Below are positions 9,666-18,732 of a DNA stretch of 64,000 bases, piece by piece. Within the stretch, counting starts at the first letter, position 1; the number at the start of each line of letters is the position of its first letter. Under the pieces are notes generated by a model. That model worked only from the letters and a program-made list of their open reading frames with translations, ran no database searches and had not been told where the DNA came from. The DNA is from Candidatus Saccharimonadota bacterium (GTDB taxonomy: Bacteria; Patescibacteriota; Saccharimonadia; Saccharimonadales; Saccharimonadaceae). Location: NCBI GenBank assembly GCA_017464135.1, contig JAFUEB010000004.1, forward strand, positions 62,001-126,000, in the 5' to 3' direction. A program made the position numbers and the translations under genes.

Positions 9666-10976
9666 TCATTTTTCAAAATAAATTTTTTCTACTTCCGTAG
9701 GTCCAATTGATAAGCATTCAAGCTCCAGTCCACATTCCTTTTTTATGATGCCGCCTACTCTTAAAAAGAGTTCTTGGCTCGAAATGTTTTCCGGAATTTG
9801 TTCGCTTTCTATGATAGGTTTTGCGTTTTTTAGAAAATCCGTGTAGCTTTCGCTATTCTTTGGGCTATTCTGATAGCCCGTTGAATACTTAAAGACTTGT
9901 TTCTTTACTATCTCATCAAACCAAGTTAAATAGATTCCACGAAACTTAGTTTCTTTGCAAGATTCTAGAGCGTATCTCATTAGAGAAAAATCTAAAGGAC
10001 CGGCCCTAACTTTACCTTGCCAGCGATTATTTGATTTGTGACTGCCTAGCAACATCGTTCGGGTGAAGTTTTCGTCAAAAGTCGGCATTGGGCCGGCACC
10101 ATGACGAATTTCATAGGCGCGATGAACTGCTAGATGATTAATTTCGCCGTCAAAACCGGCATTTCTAATCATTTGCTCGCTAAATATCGGGAGCGTCCTA
10201 ATGGCACTGACATGGGGTTTTAAACCAGTTTCAGCGTCGGTTAGTACTCCGTGTGAACATTCAACGATAGCGGTTCCGTCTGGTTTTAATACTTCTTTTA
10301 AAGTTGTGAGACGAAGTTTCTTACCAATATTAAAGAATAAATCCACAATATAAGGTAGAAAATCCGGGTCATCTAGGAGTGCTAAGTTATCTTCCAAACA
10401 ATTGACGTCGTCTTTTAAAACATCTTCTGGTTTTAAGTTCCGATATAATTGTCGGTAGTATTCTAGCTCTCTTTTTAACTTTTTTAAGATTATCTCTTTT
10501 GAGGTCAGTTCGGATGCTTTAATGATGTATTCTTCACCTAAGTTTTGATACATCCGATAAGCTTGCCCAACGCCAGTGCCAACTGTTCCGCGAGGATTGT
10601 CTTTTCGCTTGATTTCTTCAAGTTCGGAGGCAATCCGGTGAAATGGTGTGGCACAAAGGCAATTTGGATCAGCCTGAAGCATAAGAAAGGGATTTGCGAT
10701 ATCATGCTGTTTTAGGGCTTCGGCTTCATTTTCTAGAGAAACCGGCGAAATGATTATCTGTTCTGATAAAAATGTCGGTACTCCTTCAAAAGTTCCGCAG
10801 CCCCATTCAGAAAAGTTAAAACTATCTCCGTTTGAGGTGCGAACGCCATGAGAGCCCTGTGCGCCACCGCGTTTAATGATAACGCTAGCGTCCTTTTCGT
10901 AGGACAATGTGTGCACAATGTTACCTTTACCTCCGTCGCCAGGACCGAGATCGGTAACAATGATGACTTCGTGCAT
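9666..10976 (-). CDS. Divergent adenylosuccinate synthetase (PurA-like) paralogue
   Basis: This 436-residue protein spans the whole PurA fold. Visible PurA counterparts are GDGGKG (for GDEGKG), GGAQGSHGV (for GGxNAGHT, catalytic His kept), GTVGTGVGQ (for GTTGRGIGP), HGAGPMPT (for GAGPFPTE) and SIGPTEVEK (for STGPDR). The catalytic Asp and His survive, but the Glu of GDEGKG is Gly, and the Asp that reads the guanine of GTP in GPD is Thr. Nucleotide or substrate choice is therefore likely altered, and a plain purine-synthesis role is unlikely. The operon with VWA and kinase-like genes points to a stress or signalling pathway. Start ATG has GAGGTG upstream. Confidence 0.75.
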   Translation of the reverse strand: MHEVIIVTDLGPGDGGKGNIVHTLSYEKDASVIIKRGGAQGSHGVRTSNGDSFNFSEWGCGTFEGVPTFLSEQIIISPVSLENEAEALKQHDIANPFLMLQADPNCLCATPFHRIASELEEIKRKDNPRGTVGTGVGQAYRMYQNLGEEYIIKASELTSKEIILKKLKRELEYYRQLYRNLKPEDVLKDDVNCLEDNLALLDDPDFLPYIVDLFFNIGKKLRLTTLKEVLKPDGTAIVECSHGVLTDAETGLKPHVSAIRTLPIFSEQMIRNAGFDGEINHLAVHRAYEIRHGAGPMPTFDENFTRTMLLGSHKSNNRWQGKVRAGPLDFSLMRYALESCKETKFRGIYLTWFDEIVKKQVFKYSTGYQNSPKNSESYTDFLKNAKPIIESEQIPENISSQELFLRVGGIIKKECGLELECLSIGPTEVEKIYFEK

Positions 10977-11018
10977 TTCGCACCTCTTTTCTGTAAACTA
11001 AATTGTTAAAGATTTTGA

Positions 11019-12098
11019 TCACAGGTATTCGATTTCGGTTGAGGGCTTTTCTTCGTCTTCAACTTTTTCGTCCGGTTGAATCGGCCATAAATCTTCTTTT
11101 GTCCGGAAGATGTCGCCGATTTTCGGGATTGGGAAGGGAAGTGCTTGACGGAGTTTGGCCTGGGCGCCAATTTCGATATTGTTCAGATCGTAAATCGTTG
11201 GCGAGTCGCAGTGGTAAGCCACAGTATTTCCGATATCAGTTATATCGACAGTGCCTTCGGTCAGGCCGATGATGGCTGAAATCACTTCCGGAAGCTGCCT
11301 AGTAGTACTAATTCTGACCACGGACTTTTTGCCACAGACCTCGCGCCAGTATTCATAGGCGCTTGAGCGTTTATCGACCACCAGAATAAATTGATGCGTC
11401 TTCGCCTTCAGATCTTTTATGACTTTCTCAAAGCTCGGAATTTCGCGCATGTTTTTCAGTTCATTCTCAAAAACATTATTGCCGAAAATCCGCTGAATAT
11501 CTTGGCGCCTTATGGAACCGTGACAGGTCGCGTCGGTAACGATAAAGTGATAACCTTTAAGGCCGATACGGTTGGTGTAGGCATTCGTCAGGTAGGCTCT
11601 CGCAAACATTGCATATTGCGGATCTTCCGGAGAATCTCCACCGGCGCGCTGCGGGGCCATTTCTTTGAGGTAGCGTACGATTTTCTCGGCTTCCATCTCG
11701 AACTGCGGGCGGCAGAGGACAAAATCGTCCACTACGTCTCCGAAAATGCCGAGACAGAGTTGCGGATCATACCCGGGCAGAACTCTGGCGATGGCTTCGT
11801 AGAGTTTCGGAAGAATTTTCATCTCCGTATCTACTTCACCACCCATCGAGCCAGTTGTATCGCAACTGACTTCAATGTCCATCGGGCATCCCATGGTGGT
11901 AATCCACATCTTACGGTGCGGATTTAAACGAATCTTGGAATAGCGCATCGGTTTAATCCCGGGGTCAACGATTTCGCTCAGCTTCCCGGTCGCACGGGCT
12001 TGCCTTTCGGCAGCTCTCGTGACGTCCTTATCGCTCGTGATGCCGTAAGAACGGCGTGCACTGACATAGCTGTCGACGGAAAAAGGTTTGTCTCCCAC
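11019..12098 (-). CDS. VWA-domain protein with intact MIDAS motif
   Basis: A von Willebrand factor A domain begins near residue 75 with the metal-ion-dependent adhesion site DTTGSMG (DxTxSx form). Later acidic and Thr positions (GGDSPEDP, VTDATCHG) fit the remaining MIDAS loops. No signal peptide is present, so it is cytoplasmic, like TerY-type VWA proteins. The GTG start at 12098 has GGAGG 7 nt upstream, and that site lies inside the end of the kinase-like gene. The domain is confident; partners are inferred from the operon. Confidence 0.8.
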   Translation of the reverse strand: MGDKPFSVDSYVSARRSYGITSDKDVTRAAERQARATGKLSEIVDPGIKPMRYSKIRLNPHRKMWITTMGCPMDIEVSCDTTGSMGGEVDTEMKILPKLYEAIARVLPGYDPQLCLGIFGDVVDDFVLCRPQFEMEAEKIVRYLKEMAPQRAGGDSPEDPQYAMFARAYLTNAYTNRIGLKGYHFIVTDATCHGSIRRQDIQRIFGNNVFENELKNMREIPSFEKVIKDLKAKTHQFILVVDKRSSAYEYWREVCGKKSVVRISTTRQLPEVISAIIGLTEGTVDITDIGNTVAYHCDSPTIYDLNNIEIGAQAKLRQALPFPIPKIGDIFRTKEDLWPIQPDEKVEDEEKPSTEIEYL

Positions 12099-12101
12099 AA
12101 T

Positions 12102-12902
12102 TTATTCCTCCTTCAAATTTTTCCAAATGAGTGTGCCTTTATCTCGATAGGTAAATGTGTGGTATTTTCTGCCCCACAGTTCTTCGATTACGGCATACAT
12201 CATTTTGTGTGCAGCTTCAAAGGTCATACTACCATCTCTGGCTAGATTTTCGAGAAGTTCTCGGTAAGCTTTGTCTTCCTCTTCTATTACCGCCCATTCT
12301 AAAAACGTCTTTGCAATTTCTTTGACATAGTCATTTGCAACTACATCGACGTTCTTTTCGGGAAAGTTATAGAAGATGACACGGTGTTTTTCCGGTTCGA
12401 TTAGATAATCGCCAATGGAAAAAACTGGGTATTCGACGGTGGATTGGTCGTTTGCAACTGCAATTAGCTCGAAAAAGCCGTACAGTTTAAAGATTCGACC
12501 AAGGATCCAGGCGCTAGTTTTAGCGTCTACTTCGATTCTTGCCATCAACTTTGATAGCGGGATTAGTTTGTCGAAGTCAACATTTGGAAGCGAGTAGACA
12601 TTAATCCTGCGGCCACCTTGCGATGATTCGATGAATGACGCTTCGAGCTTAGCAAATAGCCAATCATAGTGGCTATCATTTTCTTTGGTCGGATTCTGAA
12701 AACGTCGAATTTCTGATTCAACGGTTTTCATTATGTTAAACTTTCCAGCCTCGAATGCTAAGACGTCGCCGTCTTCAAAAGTCTTGGCAACCTTCAGTAC
12801 AACTGATGAGCCGTCGGCTTTTTCGCCTAGGTAAACGCGGTATTTGTCTGACTCTCCAATCCTGTTTTTGACTTCAAAATCTCTAACCTTCGTTGTTCTC
12901 AC
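12102..12902 (-). CDS. Protein-kinase-like protein, probably degenerate
   Basis: The N-terminus resembles a kinase N-lobe (RIGESDKYRVYLGEK as glycine loop, VVLKVAK as the VAIK lysine). The C-lobe has a catalytic-loop-like stretch, IGDYLIEPEKHRVIFYNF, where the HRD and DFG motifs are not recognisable. It may be a pseudokinase or a very divergent kinase. The start is uncertain: a GTG at 12902 sits very close to GGAGG, and a further upstream ATG at 12938 is out of reach of any ribosome-binding site. It is the first gene of a four-gene operon that includes VWA and PurA-like proteins. Confidence 0.55.
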   Translation of the reverse strand: MRTTKVRDFEVKNRIGESDKYRVYLGEKADGSSVVLKVAKTFEDGDVLAFEAGKFNIMKTVESEIRRFQNPTKENDSHYDWLFAKLEASFIESSQGGRRINVYSLPNVDFDKLIPLSKLMARIEVDAKTSAWILGRIFKLYGFFELIAVANDQSTVEYPVFSIGDYLIEPEKHRVIFYNFPEKNVDVVANDYVKEIAKTFLEWAVIEEEDKAYRELLENLARDGSMTFEAAHKMMYAVIEELWGRKYHTFTYRDKGTLIWKNLKEE

Positions 12903-12959
12903 TCCCTCCTGAATCAAAATGTAAAAAAATCTATGCACTTCTCCAGTGCATCGTTTATT

Positions 12960-12988
12960 ATTTTAGCATAATTGCTTATTTCTGTCAA
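12960..12988 (-). promoter_or_regulatory. Consensus promoter of the kinase-like/VWA/PurA-like operon
   Basis: On the minus strand, TTGACA, a 17-bp spacer and TAAAAT. It lies back to back with the flotillin promoter, about 18 bp between the two -35 boxes. Confidence 0.75.
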
Positions 12989-13006
12989 TCTATAACACCG
13001 ATTAAA

Positions 13007-13035
13007 TTGACTATTTATATTGTTTGTGGTATAAT
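13007..13035 (+). promoter_or_regulatory. Consensus promoter of the flotillin gene
   Basis: TTGACT (13007-13012), 17-bp spacer, TATAAT (13030-13035). The leader to the ATG at 13136 is about 95 nt and contains TAGGAGG. Confidence 0.75.
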
Positions 13036-13135
13036 TATAAGTATTAGGGTGAGTACATTAAATTTTTGTGAGTTTTTATTTTTTGTCTCTCCCTTTAATA
13101 TACTTGATCAGACTGCTATTTTAGGAGGTTCAAAA

Positions 13136-14773
13136 ATGTCAATCATTCCCATCATTATCATTGCGGTGGCTGTCGTTCTGTTCATTGTGTTGATCTTTGC
13201 GATGATCAAGACTGCGAACGGTAATGAAGCCTTGGTCGTTTCCGGCGTTGGTGCTACTGATAAAAACGGTAATCCCACGATTAAACGCGCCGGTGGTAGA
13301 GTCGTAATACCTTTTATCCAAAAAGCAAAGTATTTCGACTTGTGTGTTCGTACAGCAAAAGTTGAGGGAGATGTAACCAAAACTATCTGCGGTGTTCCGA
13401 TTTCAATTGACTGGGCTGTGGCATACAGCCCGGACATTACTTCTGAGGAGAGCCTGCAGAAGGCGGTTTGCAATTTTCTCGATAAAGATGATCAGGACCT
13501 TGAGCGTGTTATTCTTGATATCGTTTCCGGCGGCGTCCGTGCGGTTATCTCTAGAATGACGCCCGAGGAAGTCATGAATGGCAAGGACCAGCTTGACGAC
13601 AACGTCAAAAAGTCCATTGCTACGCAGATGCATGACCTTGGCTTTAATGCGATATTGTCTATCCACGAAGTTGAAGATGCAAATGGTTCGACCTACTTCC
13701 ACGATTTGGCGGCCAAAGACCGTGAGACAAAACGTCGTGAAGCGGCGAATATCACGGCTGAAAATGATCAGCAGATTCGTGAGACAAAGGCCGAGACTGA
13801 TCGGGCAGCACAGGAAAAAGAGCTGGCTGCGCAGGTCATGATTGCGGAAAAGCAGCGTGATACTGATGTGAGACGAGCTCAATTCCAAGCAGAGACGGCG
13901 CGCGAGCAGGCAAAGTCAGAAATGGCTGGCGAACTCGAGCGGACTGATATTACTCAGGAGCTCGAAAAGAAGAAGGGCGCCGTTGCCGTAATGCAGGCTG
14001 AACAGGCTAATCTGGCGGCTTTGAAGCAACAGGAAGTTGAAGTGACTCGTGCCGAGACGGCTAAACGGACGACGATTATTTCGGCGCAGGCGGAAGCTGA
14101 GCGCAAGAAAGAAGAGGCGACTGGTGAAGCTGAAGCGGCGGCGGTCAGGAAAATGCGTGATGCTGATGCTACGGCAGAAGCGCGCAAAACCGAGGCTGAA
14201 GGTAAAGCCTCGGCGCGCAAGACTGAAGCGGCGGCAGAAGCTGACGCCATAAAGATTCAAGCGGAAGCGGACGCCTCGGCTGTGAAAGCCCGTGGCGAAG
14301 CGGAAGCGTCCGCAATTTCTGCCAAAGGTAAAGCTGAGGCAGAAGCAATTGAAGCCAAAGGTAAGGCTGAAGCTGAGGCGGCTCGTGCACTCTCGGATGC
14401 TCAGGCAGCTAACGACAAGGTTAACTTCGAGTTGAAGAAGATTGAAATCGAGCAGAATACTCGTGTGCAGGTTGCAACTAGTATTGCAACGGTTATGGCC
14501 GAGGTCGGCAAGAACGCTAAGTTCTACGACTTCGGTGGTGGCGCCAAAGAAGGTCAGTCCGGCGATCTTTTGACTAGTGTTCTCACTAGAATTCCGACGC
14601 TGTTTGCTCAGGCAAATATGCAGAATCAGGCATTGAATGATGAAGAATTGACCAAGACGATTAGGTCTTTGGTTGCTTCAGTGGTTGATGCTAAGGATAA
14701 GGGAACTACTACGCCAAGTGACGACGGCTCCGATGTTGAAGTAGTTGACCACGATGACGCTGATGTGATGTAA
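13136..14773 (+). CDS. Flotillin/SPFH-domain membrane scaffold protein
   Basis: 545 residues. An N-terminal membrane anchor (residues 3-23) is followed by a SPFH/Band-7 domain (about 30-200). A very long alanine/glutamate-rich coiled coil (about 205-460) has repeated AEA and EAKGKAEAEA motifs, as in flotillins, and the tail is acidic. Flotillins assemble into membrane-domain scaffolds on the cytoplasmic side. The ATG at 13136 is set by TAGGAGG 8 nt upstream. The open frame extends upstream to 12893, but that part overlaps the promoter and is not translated. It is divergent from the kinase-like/VWA/PurA-like operon, whose promoter is adjacent, so co-regulation is plausible. Confidence 0.88.
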   Translation: MSIIPIIIIAVAVVLFIVLIFAMIKTANGNEALVVSGVGATDKNGNPTIKRAGGRVVIPFIQKAKYFDLCVRTAKVEGDVTKTICGVPISIDWAVAYSPDITSEESLQKAVCNFLDKDDQDLERVILDIVSGGVRAVISRMTPEEVMNGKDQLDDNVKKSIATQMHDLGFNAILSIHEVEDANGSTYFHDLAAKDRETKRREAANITAENDQQIRETKAETDRAAQEKELAAQVMIAEKQRDTDVRRAQFQAETAREQAKSEMAGELERTDITQELEKKKGAVAVMQAEQANLAALKQQEVEVTRAETAKRTTIISAQAEAERKKEEATGEAEAAAVRKMRDADATAEARKTEAEGKASARKTEAAAEADAIKIQAEADASAVKARGEAEASAISAKGKAEAEAIEAKGKAEAEAARALSDAQAANDKVNFELKKIEIEQNTRVQVATSIATVMAEVGKNAKFYDFGGGAKEGQSGDLLTSVLTRIPTLFAQANMQNQALNDEELTKTIRSLVASVVDAKDKGTTTPSDDGSDVEVVDHDDADVM

Positions 14774-14796
14774 ATCACAATCTAAAAACTCACATT

Positions 14797-14828
14797 GCCC
14801 CCGATTCTGGGGGCTTTTTATTTTTTTA
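14797..14828 (+). terminator. Intrinsic terminator after flotillin gene
   Basis: GCCCCC/GGGGGC hairpin followed by a T-rich run. Confidence 0.85.
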
Positions 14829-14852
14829 AAAAAATCCGCCGTTTCCGGCGGA
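14828..14852 (-). terminator. Intrinsic terminator of the AAA-CYTH gene
   Basis: TCCGCC/GGCGGA hairpin; the A-run on the plus strand is the T-run of the minus-strand transcript. Confidence 0.8.
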
Positions 14853-14866
14853 CTTGGTAGCTGGGA

Positions 14867-15988
14867 TTATTTTTCTGGGTGCGGAAGATGTCCGACGCTT
14901 GCGATATTGACATTGCGATAGACTGGGTTTTCGGTAACTTCTTTTACTACCGTCAGATAGCCAGGGATATAAACCTGACTTTCGGCGGTCGGAAGTTCAA
15001 CTTCGAGAATCGCGTATTCTTTTTCGTTGGCGTAAACATCGATTTCGAGATACTGACCGGTGTCTCTTTGCATAACACAGTAACGAGTTTTTCGAATCGG
15101 ATGAAGGTCGGGATCGGCATGCATCAGAAGCTTCAAATATTCATCTTTACTGATGCGGCGCTCGATTTCGACGCGTTTACTCGGTTCGTCGGTGTAGCGT
15201 TTTTCGGTCTTGGTGAAGCTGTAGCTTCCATTGCTACCACGCTGACGGACCCTGACTTCGACATTCGGTTCAGAGACTAGATAGGTTTGCAGGATTTCAA
15301 CCTCTTCGCAATTTGGCATGGTCAGTAAGAGCTCGGTGTCTGGATATTTAATCAAATATTTCCGTTCAACTTCGTAGGGCTCCGGCTCGCCAAGGAAAGA
15401 AGATACTTCGCTGATTAAGTTTCTCAATTTATCCTCAAAAGAACCGCGATTTCTGATGATGCGAAGGTGTGGATGTCCAACCCAGGCATTCTGGGTTTTC
15501 CGGTCTAGTTCGACAGCTTCCCGAATTCCTTCACTTCTTGCCTTATTGTTTTCGAGCGTATAGAATTCTTCGGCGCCATCGGCTGCGGTGACGAGATGAA
15601 AGACGGCGTCATAGCGATCAAGTGCTCTTGTAACGTCGTAACCGAAGTATTTTAAAACTGCTTCGAATTCTTTTTTACTAAGATAAGCACGATTGTCGCA
15701 AATACCTCGGTCGCACACGACTAAGACTTTGTCTTTGTCTTTAAGACCGGGGGCGTACACTTCAACTGCGTCTTCTTTGTCAAGCTGCGTGCCCATCAAG
15801 AGCTTCTGAAAGGCCAAGGGATTAGTGAAATCGACTGGCGACATGCCGGAAGTGATGAGTTCGGTGGCAGCTTCATTTACAACGATAACTTTCCAGCCGT
15901 TTTTACTAAAATAATTAGAAATCCAGCTGAGTGCAGTGGTTTTACCGGCGCAAGGACCGCCGGTTAAGACAATCCTTTTCATCTCCAT
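14867..15988 (-). CDS. AAA-type ATPase fused to CYTH domain
   Basis: Residues 1-190 are a P-loop ATPase/kinase-like domain with Walker A GGPCAGKT near residue 10 and CDRGICDNRAYL downstream, as in NadR/AAA_28-type domains. Residues 205-370 are a CYTH (triphosphate tunnel metalloenzyme) domain starting with the EVERKYL signature and containing paired charged strands (VEVRVRQRG, RVEIERRIS, YLEIDVY, AILEVEL). CYTH enzymes hydrolyse triphosphate or make cyclic nucleotides. The fusion suggests phosphate-ester chemistry on a small substrate. Start ATG at 15988 follows GGAGG with 7-nt spacing. Confidence 0.82.
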   Translation of the reverse strand: MEMKRIVLTGGPCAGKTTALSWISNYFSKNGWKVIVVNEAATELITSGMSPVDFTNPLAFQKLLMGTQLDKEDAVEVYAPGLKDKDKVLVVCDRGICDNRAYLSKKEFEAVLKYFGYDVTRALDRYDAVFHLVTAADGAEEFYTLENNKARSEGIREAVELDRKTQNAWVGHPHLRIIRNRGSFEDKLRNLISEVSSFLGEPEPYEVERKYLIKYPDTELLLTMPNCEEVEILQTYLVSEPNVEVRVRQRGSNGSYSFTKTEKRYTDEPSKRVEIERRISKDEYLKLLMHADPDLHPIRKTRYCVMQRDTGQYLEIDVYANEKEYAILEVELPTAESQVYIPGYLTVVKEVTENPVYRNVNIASVGHLPHPEK

Positions 15989-16066
15989 AGAATAACCTCC
16001 TTAACTACAAAATATAAAGGTGCGACAAAAAATTTGTCCCTATTATTATACCACATAACAGAGAGA

Positions 16067-16483
16067 CTAATATTTCTTTTTGATTTTGACAAAGATGCCG
16101 TTTTCGCCGAGGATCTCGACAATGCGAGAAAGTGTTTCCATACAGAGTAACACGCGGGGATGTGGCGTGTCTTCATTGTAGTCAAAGATATTAAAGCCGA
16201 AGAGCTTGTTAGATTTAAGGCCGTCGCAAAAGAGAAATTCGTATTCTTCGCCGTCGAAATTATCGTTTTGTTCGAGGTTTTCCATTTTGATGAGCTTGGG
16301 GTTTTCCTGAATCATCGTTACAATTTGAAGTAGAGACTCTTTTGGCAAGGTATGAGTACTGTATTCACCATAATCCTTGACGGAAACATTATTCTCGGTC
16401 GTATAATCAATTTTAAGTTCAAAAAATTCATCATCGCCATAAGGCCACATTGCGGGCTCACGCCGATACTGAAAAATAACCAT
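16067..16483 (-). CDS. Uncharacterised 138-residue protein, probably leaderless
   Basis: A soluble acidic protein with no family I recognise. The start chosen (ATG at 16483, MVIFQY) lies 6-8 nt after a TATAAT box on the minus strand and has no Shine-Dalgarno, fitting a leaderless mRNA. The longer open frame to 16561 would run back into the preceding gene. Confidence 0.55.
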   Translation of the reverse strand: MVIFQYRREPAMWPYGDDEFFELKIDYTTENNVSVKDYGEYSTHTLPKESLLQIVTMIQENPKLIKMENLEQNDNFDGEEYEFLFCDGLKSNKLFGFNIFDYNEDTPHPRVLLCMETLSRIVEILGENGIFVKIKKKY

Positions 16484-16515
16484 ACTTATATTATAAATGA
16501 AAAAACCGCCTATTT

Positions 16516-16983
16516 CTAGACGGTTTCGGCTTTTCGGCTTGCGATTAGTTTTCGTAGCCATTCGTAGAGGAGTCCAAGTAAGATGCCGAGTACAGTTCCG
16601 GCGATATTGATGCCAGCATCGACAAGCGATGTGCGGCGATCAAAGATGTAGGACTGCAACAATTCGGTCAGGATGGAAATCATAATCCCCATGATGGCTG
16701 AAGTTAGAATTGTTGCTCTCATTGAAGTGGCGGTTTCTGCTATCGCAAGATGGCCGGCAAAGGCCAGTATGAGGAAGACGAGTCCATGTCCGCTTTTACG
16801 AATCAAATAGTAAAGTTTTTCGGTATACTCGAGATCTTTTCCGAGCATATGCGATAACTTTTGAACTATTCCGACCGTTGTATTAGTAACGGTGGTTGAA
16901 TCGTATGAATTTTGCCAGCAAAGTACGAAGACTACCAGCAATACGGCAACGTATTTGACCCATCTTTTGAGTGCTAAACTCAT
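16516..16983 (-). CDS. VanZ-like integral membrane protein
   Basis: 156 residues with four transmembrane helices and the VanZ pattern: an early WQNS, KSGH at the start of the second helix region, a TELLQ in a later helix and RRTSLVDAGINIAGTVLG near the end. VanZ-like proteins are small membrane proteins linked to teicoplanin or stress tolerance, with no known reaction. The ATG at 16983 has GGGGTGA upstream. Confidence 0.75.
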   Translation of the reverse strand: MSLALKRWVKYVAVLLVVFVLCWQNSYDSTTVTNTTVGIVQKLSHMLGKDLEYTEKLYYLIRKSGHGLVFLILAFAGHLAIAETATSMRATILTSAIMGIMISILTELLQSYIFDRRTSLVDAGINIAGTVLGILLGLLYEWLRKLIASRKAETV

Positions 16984-17047
16984 AAAAATCACCCCTTAGT
17001 TTTAATGTGCCAAAGCCATTATTATATTATATCAAATTTCTTGTGTT

Positions 17048-17077
17048 TTGTCAATATTGGGGTGGTTGTAGTAAAAT
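17048..17077 (+). promoter_or_regulatory. Promoter giving a leaderless Y-family polymerase mRNA
   Basis: TTGTCA, an 18-bp spacer and TAAAAT ending 6 nt before the ATG at 17084. There is no Shine-Dalgarno. Confidence 0.55.
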
Positions 17078-17083
17078 ATAGAT

Positions 17084-18439
17084 ATGAATAAGGTCTATAT
17101 CGCCATTGATTTAAAGTCGTTCTATGCGAGCGTGGAATGCGTGGATCGTGGTTTAGACCCTTTAACAGCTAGGCTCGTGGTGGCGGATGCTTCTAGAACC
17201 GAAAAGACGATTTGTCTGGCCGTTACCCCGGCCCTCAAAGCCCTGGGGATTTCCGGGCGAGCGAGGCTTTATGAAGTTTATCAGAAGACGTCGGATTTTA
17301 TCATCGCGCCACCAAGGATGCGAAAATATATGGAAATTAGTACCAAGATTTTTTCGATTTATGCGACTTTCGTGGCGCCAGAGGACATTCACGTTTATTC
17401 GGTAGATGAAGTATTTATTGATGCGACTTCATATCTCAAGCACTATAAAATGACGGCGAGGGAATTGGCGCGAAAAATGATTGGAAAAGTACTGGCCGAA
17501 ACTGGTATTACAGCTACGGCTGGTATCGGAACGAACTTGTACCTCGCCAAGATTGCGATGGATATTAAGGCTAAACATATGGAAGCCGATTCTGACGGCG
17601 TCCGGATTGCCGAGCTTGATGAAATGAGCTATCGGCGTGAACTTTGGGGCCATCAGCCGATTACGGATTTCTGGCGAATTGGTCGGGGATATGAGAAAAG
17701 GCTTTCAAAACTTGGAATTCATACGATGGGCGACGTGGCAAGGTATTCTCTCACTGGTTCGGAAATTCTATATAAAGAATTTGGTGTGATGGCGGAGCTT
17801 CTCATCGACCATGCTTGGGGCTATGAACCAGTCGAGATGAAAGACATTCGAAATTTCCGTTCGGATAATCATTCTGTTTGCTCTGGCCAAGTACTCCCCA
17901 GGCCGTATAAATTTGATGAAGCAAGGGTGGTGTTGCTCGAGATGGCAGATCAACTGGCACTTGATTTGATTCGGAAGAAACTGATGACCAATCAATTAGT
18001 TTTAACCATTGAATATGATGTCTCTAACACCAAGAGATACAAGGGTGATTTAAAGAAGGATCCATATGGTCGGAAGGTGCCAAAGCATGCGCACGGCACG
18101 GCGAATCTTGATGGCTATTCGGAGTCACAGCAAGAGTTTATGGAGAAAGCAGGGGCGTTATTTGATAGGATTGTGAATCCGGACCTAACTGTCAGACGAA
18201 TATATATTACCGCGAACCATGTAAAATATTATTACGAGAAGAAGCCGCTTCATCAATTGAGTATTTTTACGGACTATGAGAAAAAAATGGATGAGGATGC
18301 ACGGGTATCGCGACGCGAGCAAGCGATTCTCGAGATTAAAGGCCGTTATGGCAAGAATGCGATTCTTAGAGGTTTAAATTTTGAGGAAGGCGCTACTGGG
18401 AGAGATCGGAATGCGCAGGTCGGAGGACACAAAGAATGA
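17084..18439 (+). CDS. Y-family DNA polymerase (UmuC/DinB-like)
   Basis: 451 residues. The N-terminus IAIDLKSFYASVECVDRGLDP carries the first catalytic Asp and the steric residues of Y-family polymerases. The second acidic motif is SVDEVFIDATSY near residue 107. Finger/thumb HhH segments and a C-terminal little-finger domain follow. It performs error-prone translesion synthesis. It overlaps the YolD-like gene by 4 bp (ATGA), the arrangement seen for UvrX/YqjW-type polymerases in Firmicutes. The start is directly behind a -10 box, so translation is probably leaderless. Confidence 0.9.
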   Translation: MNKVYIAIDLKSFYASVECVDRGLDPLTARLVVADASRTEKTICLAVTPALKALGISGRARLYEVYQKTSDFIIAPPRMRKYMEISTKIFSIYATFVAPEDIHVYSVDEVFIDATSYLKHYKMTARELARKMIGKVLAETGITATAGIGTNLYLAKIAMDIKAKHMEADSDGVRIAELDEMSYRRELWGHQPITDFWRIGRGYEKRLSKLGIHTMGDVARYSLTGSEILYKEFGVMAELLIDHAWGYEPVEMKDIRNFRSDNHSVCSGQVLPRPYKFDEARVVLLEMADQLALDLIRKKLMTNQLVLTIEYDVSNTKRYKGDLKKDPYGRKVPKHAHGTANLDGYSESQQEFMEKAGALFDRIVNPDLTVRRIYITANHVKYYYEKKPLHQLSIFTDYEKKMDEDARVSRREQAILEIKGRYGKNAILRGLNFEEGATGRDRNAQVGGHKE

Positions 18440-18663
18440 ATTACGACGATATAATTGATTTGCCACACTTCCACGCCGATGGCAAGCCTTATATGAGCAT
18501 GCGTGACCGAGCTGGGCAATTTATGCCTTTTAAATCTTTGAAGGGTTTTGACGATATGGTCGACGAGAGGGAATTTGATATTAATAAAGAGCGACCACAT
18601 TTTGAATATGATCCCGAGACTAGCGAACCGGAATGGTTTGAAGAGGAAATCTATTACACTTAA
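18436..18663 (+). CDS. YolD-like protein
   Basis: 75 residues with the YolD hallmark MSMRDRAGQFMPFKSLKGFDDM. YolD-like proteins are encoded next to Y-family polymerases and are proposed to substitute for UmuD. The start overlaps the polymerase stop codon, so the two are translationally coupled. Confidence 0.8.
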   Translation: MNYDDIIDLPHFHADGKPYMSMRDRAGQFMPFKSLKGFDDMVDEREFDINKERPHFEYDPETSEPEWFEEEIYYT

Positions 18664-18691
18664 TTGATTTTTTTGATATTTATGATATAAT
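18664..18691 (+). promoter_or_regulatory. Promoter of small membrane protein gene
   Basis: TTGATT, 16-bp spacer, TATAAT directly after the YolD stop codon. Confidence 0.55.
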
Positions 18692-18732
18692 CGCACGCAG
18701 GTAGAACCTGTACATTTAGAAGGGGGGATATT

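Noticed and set aside
12893-13135. N-terminal extension of the flotillin open frame
   Set aside because: It covers both divergent promoters; TAGGAGG points to the ATG at 13136.
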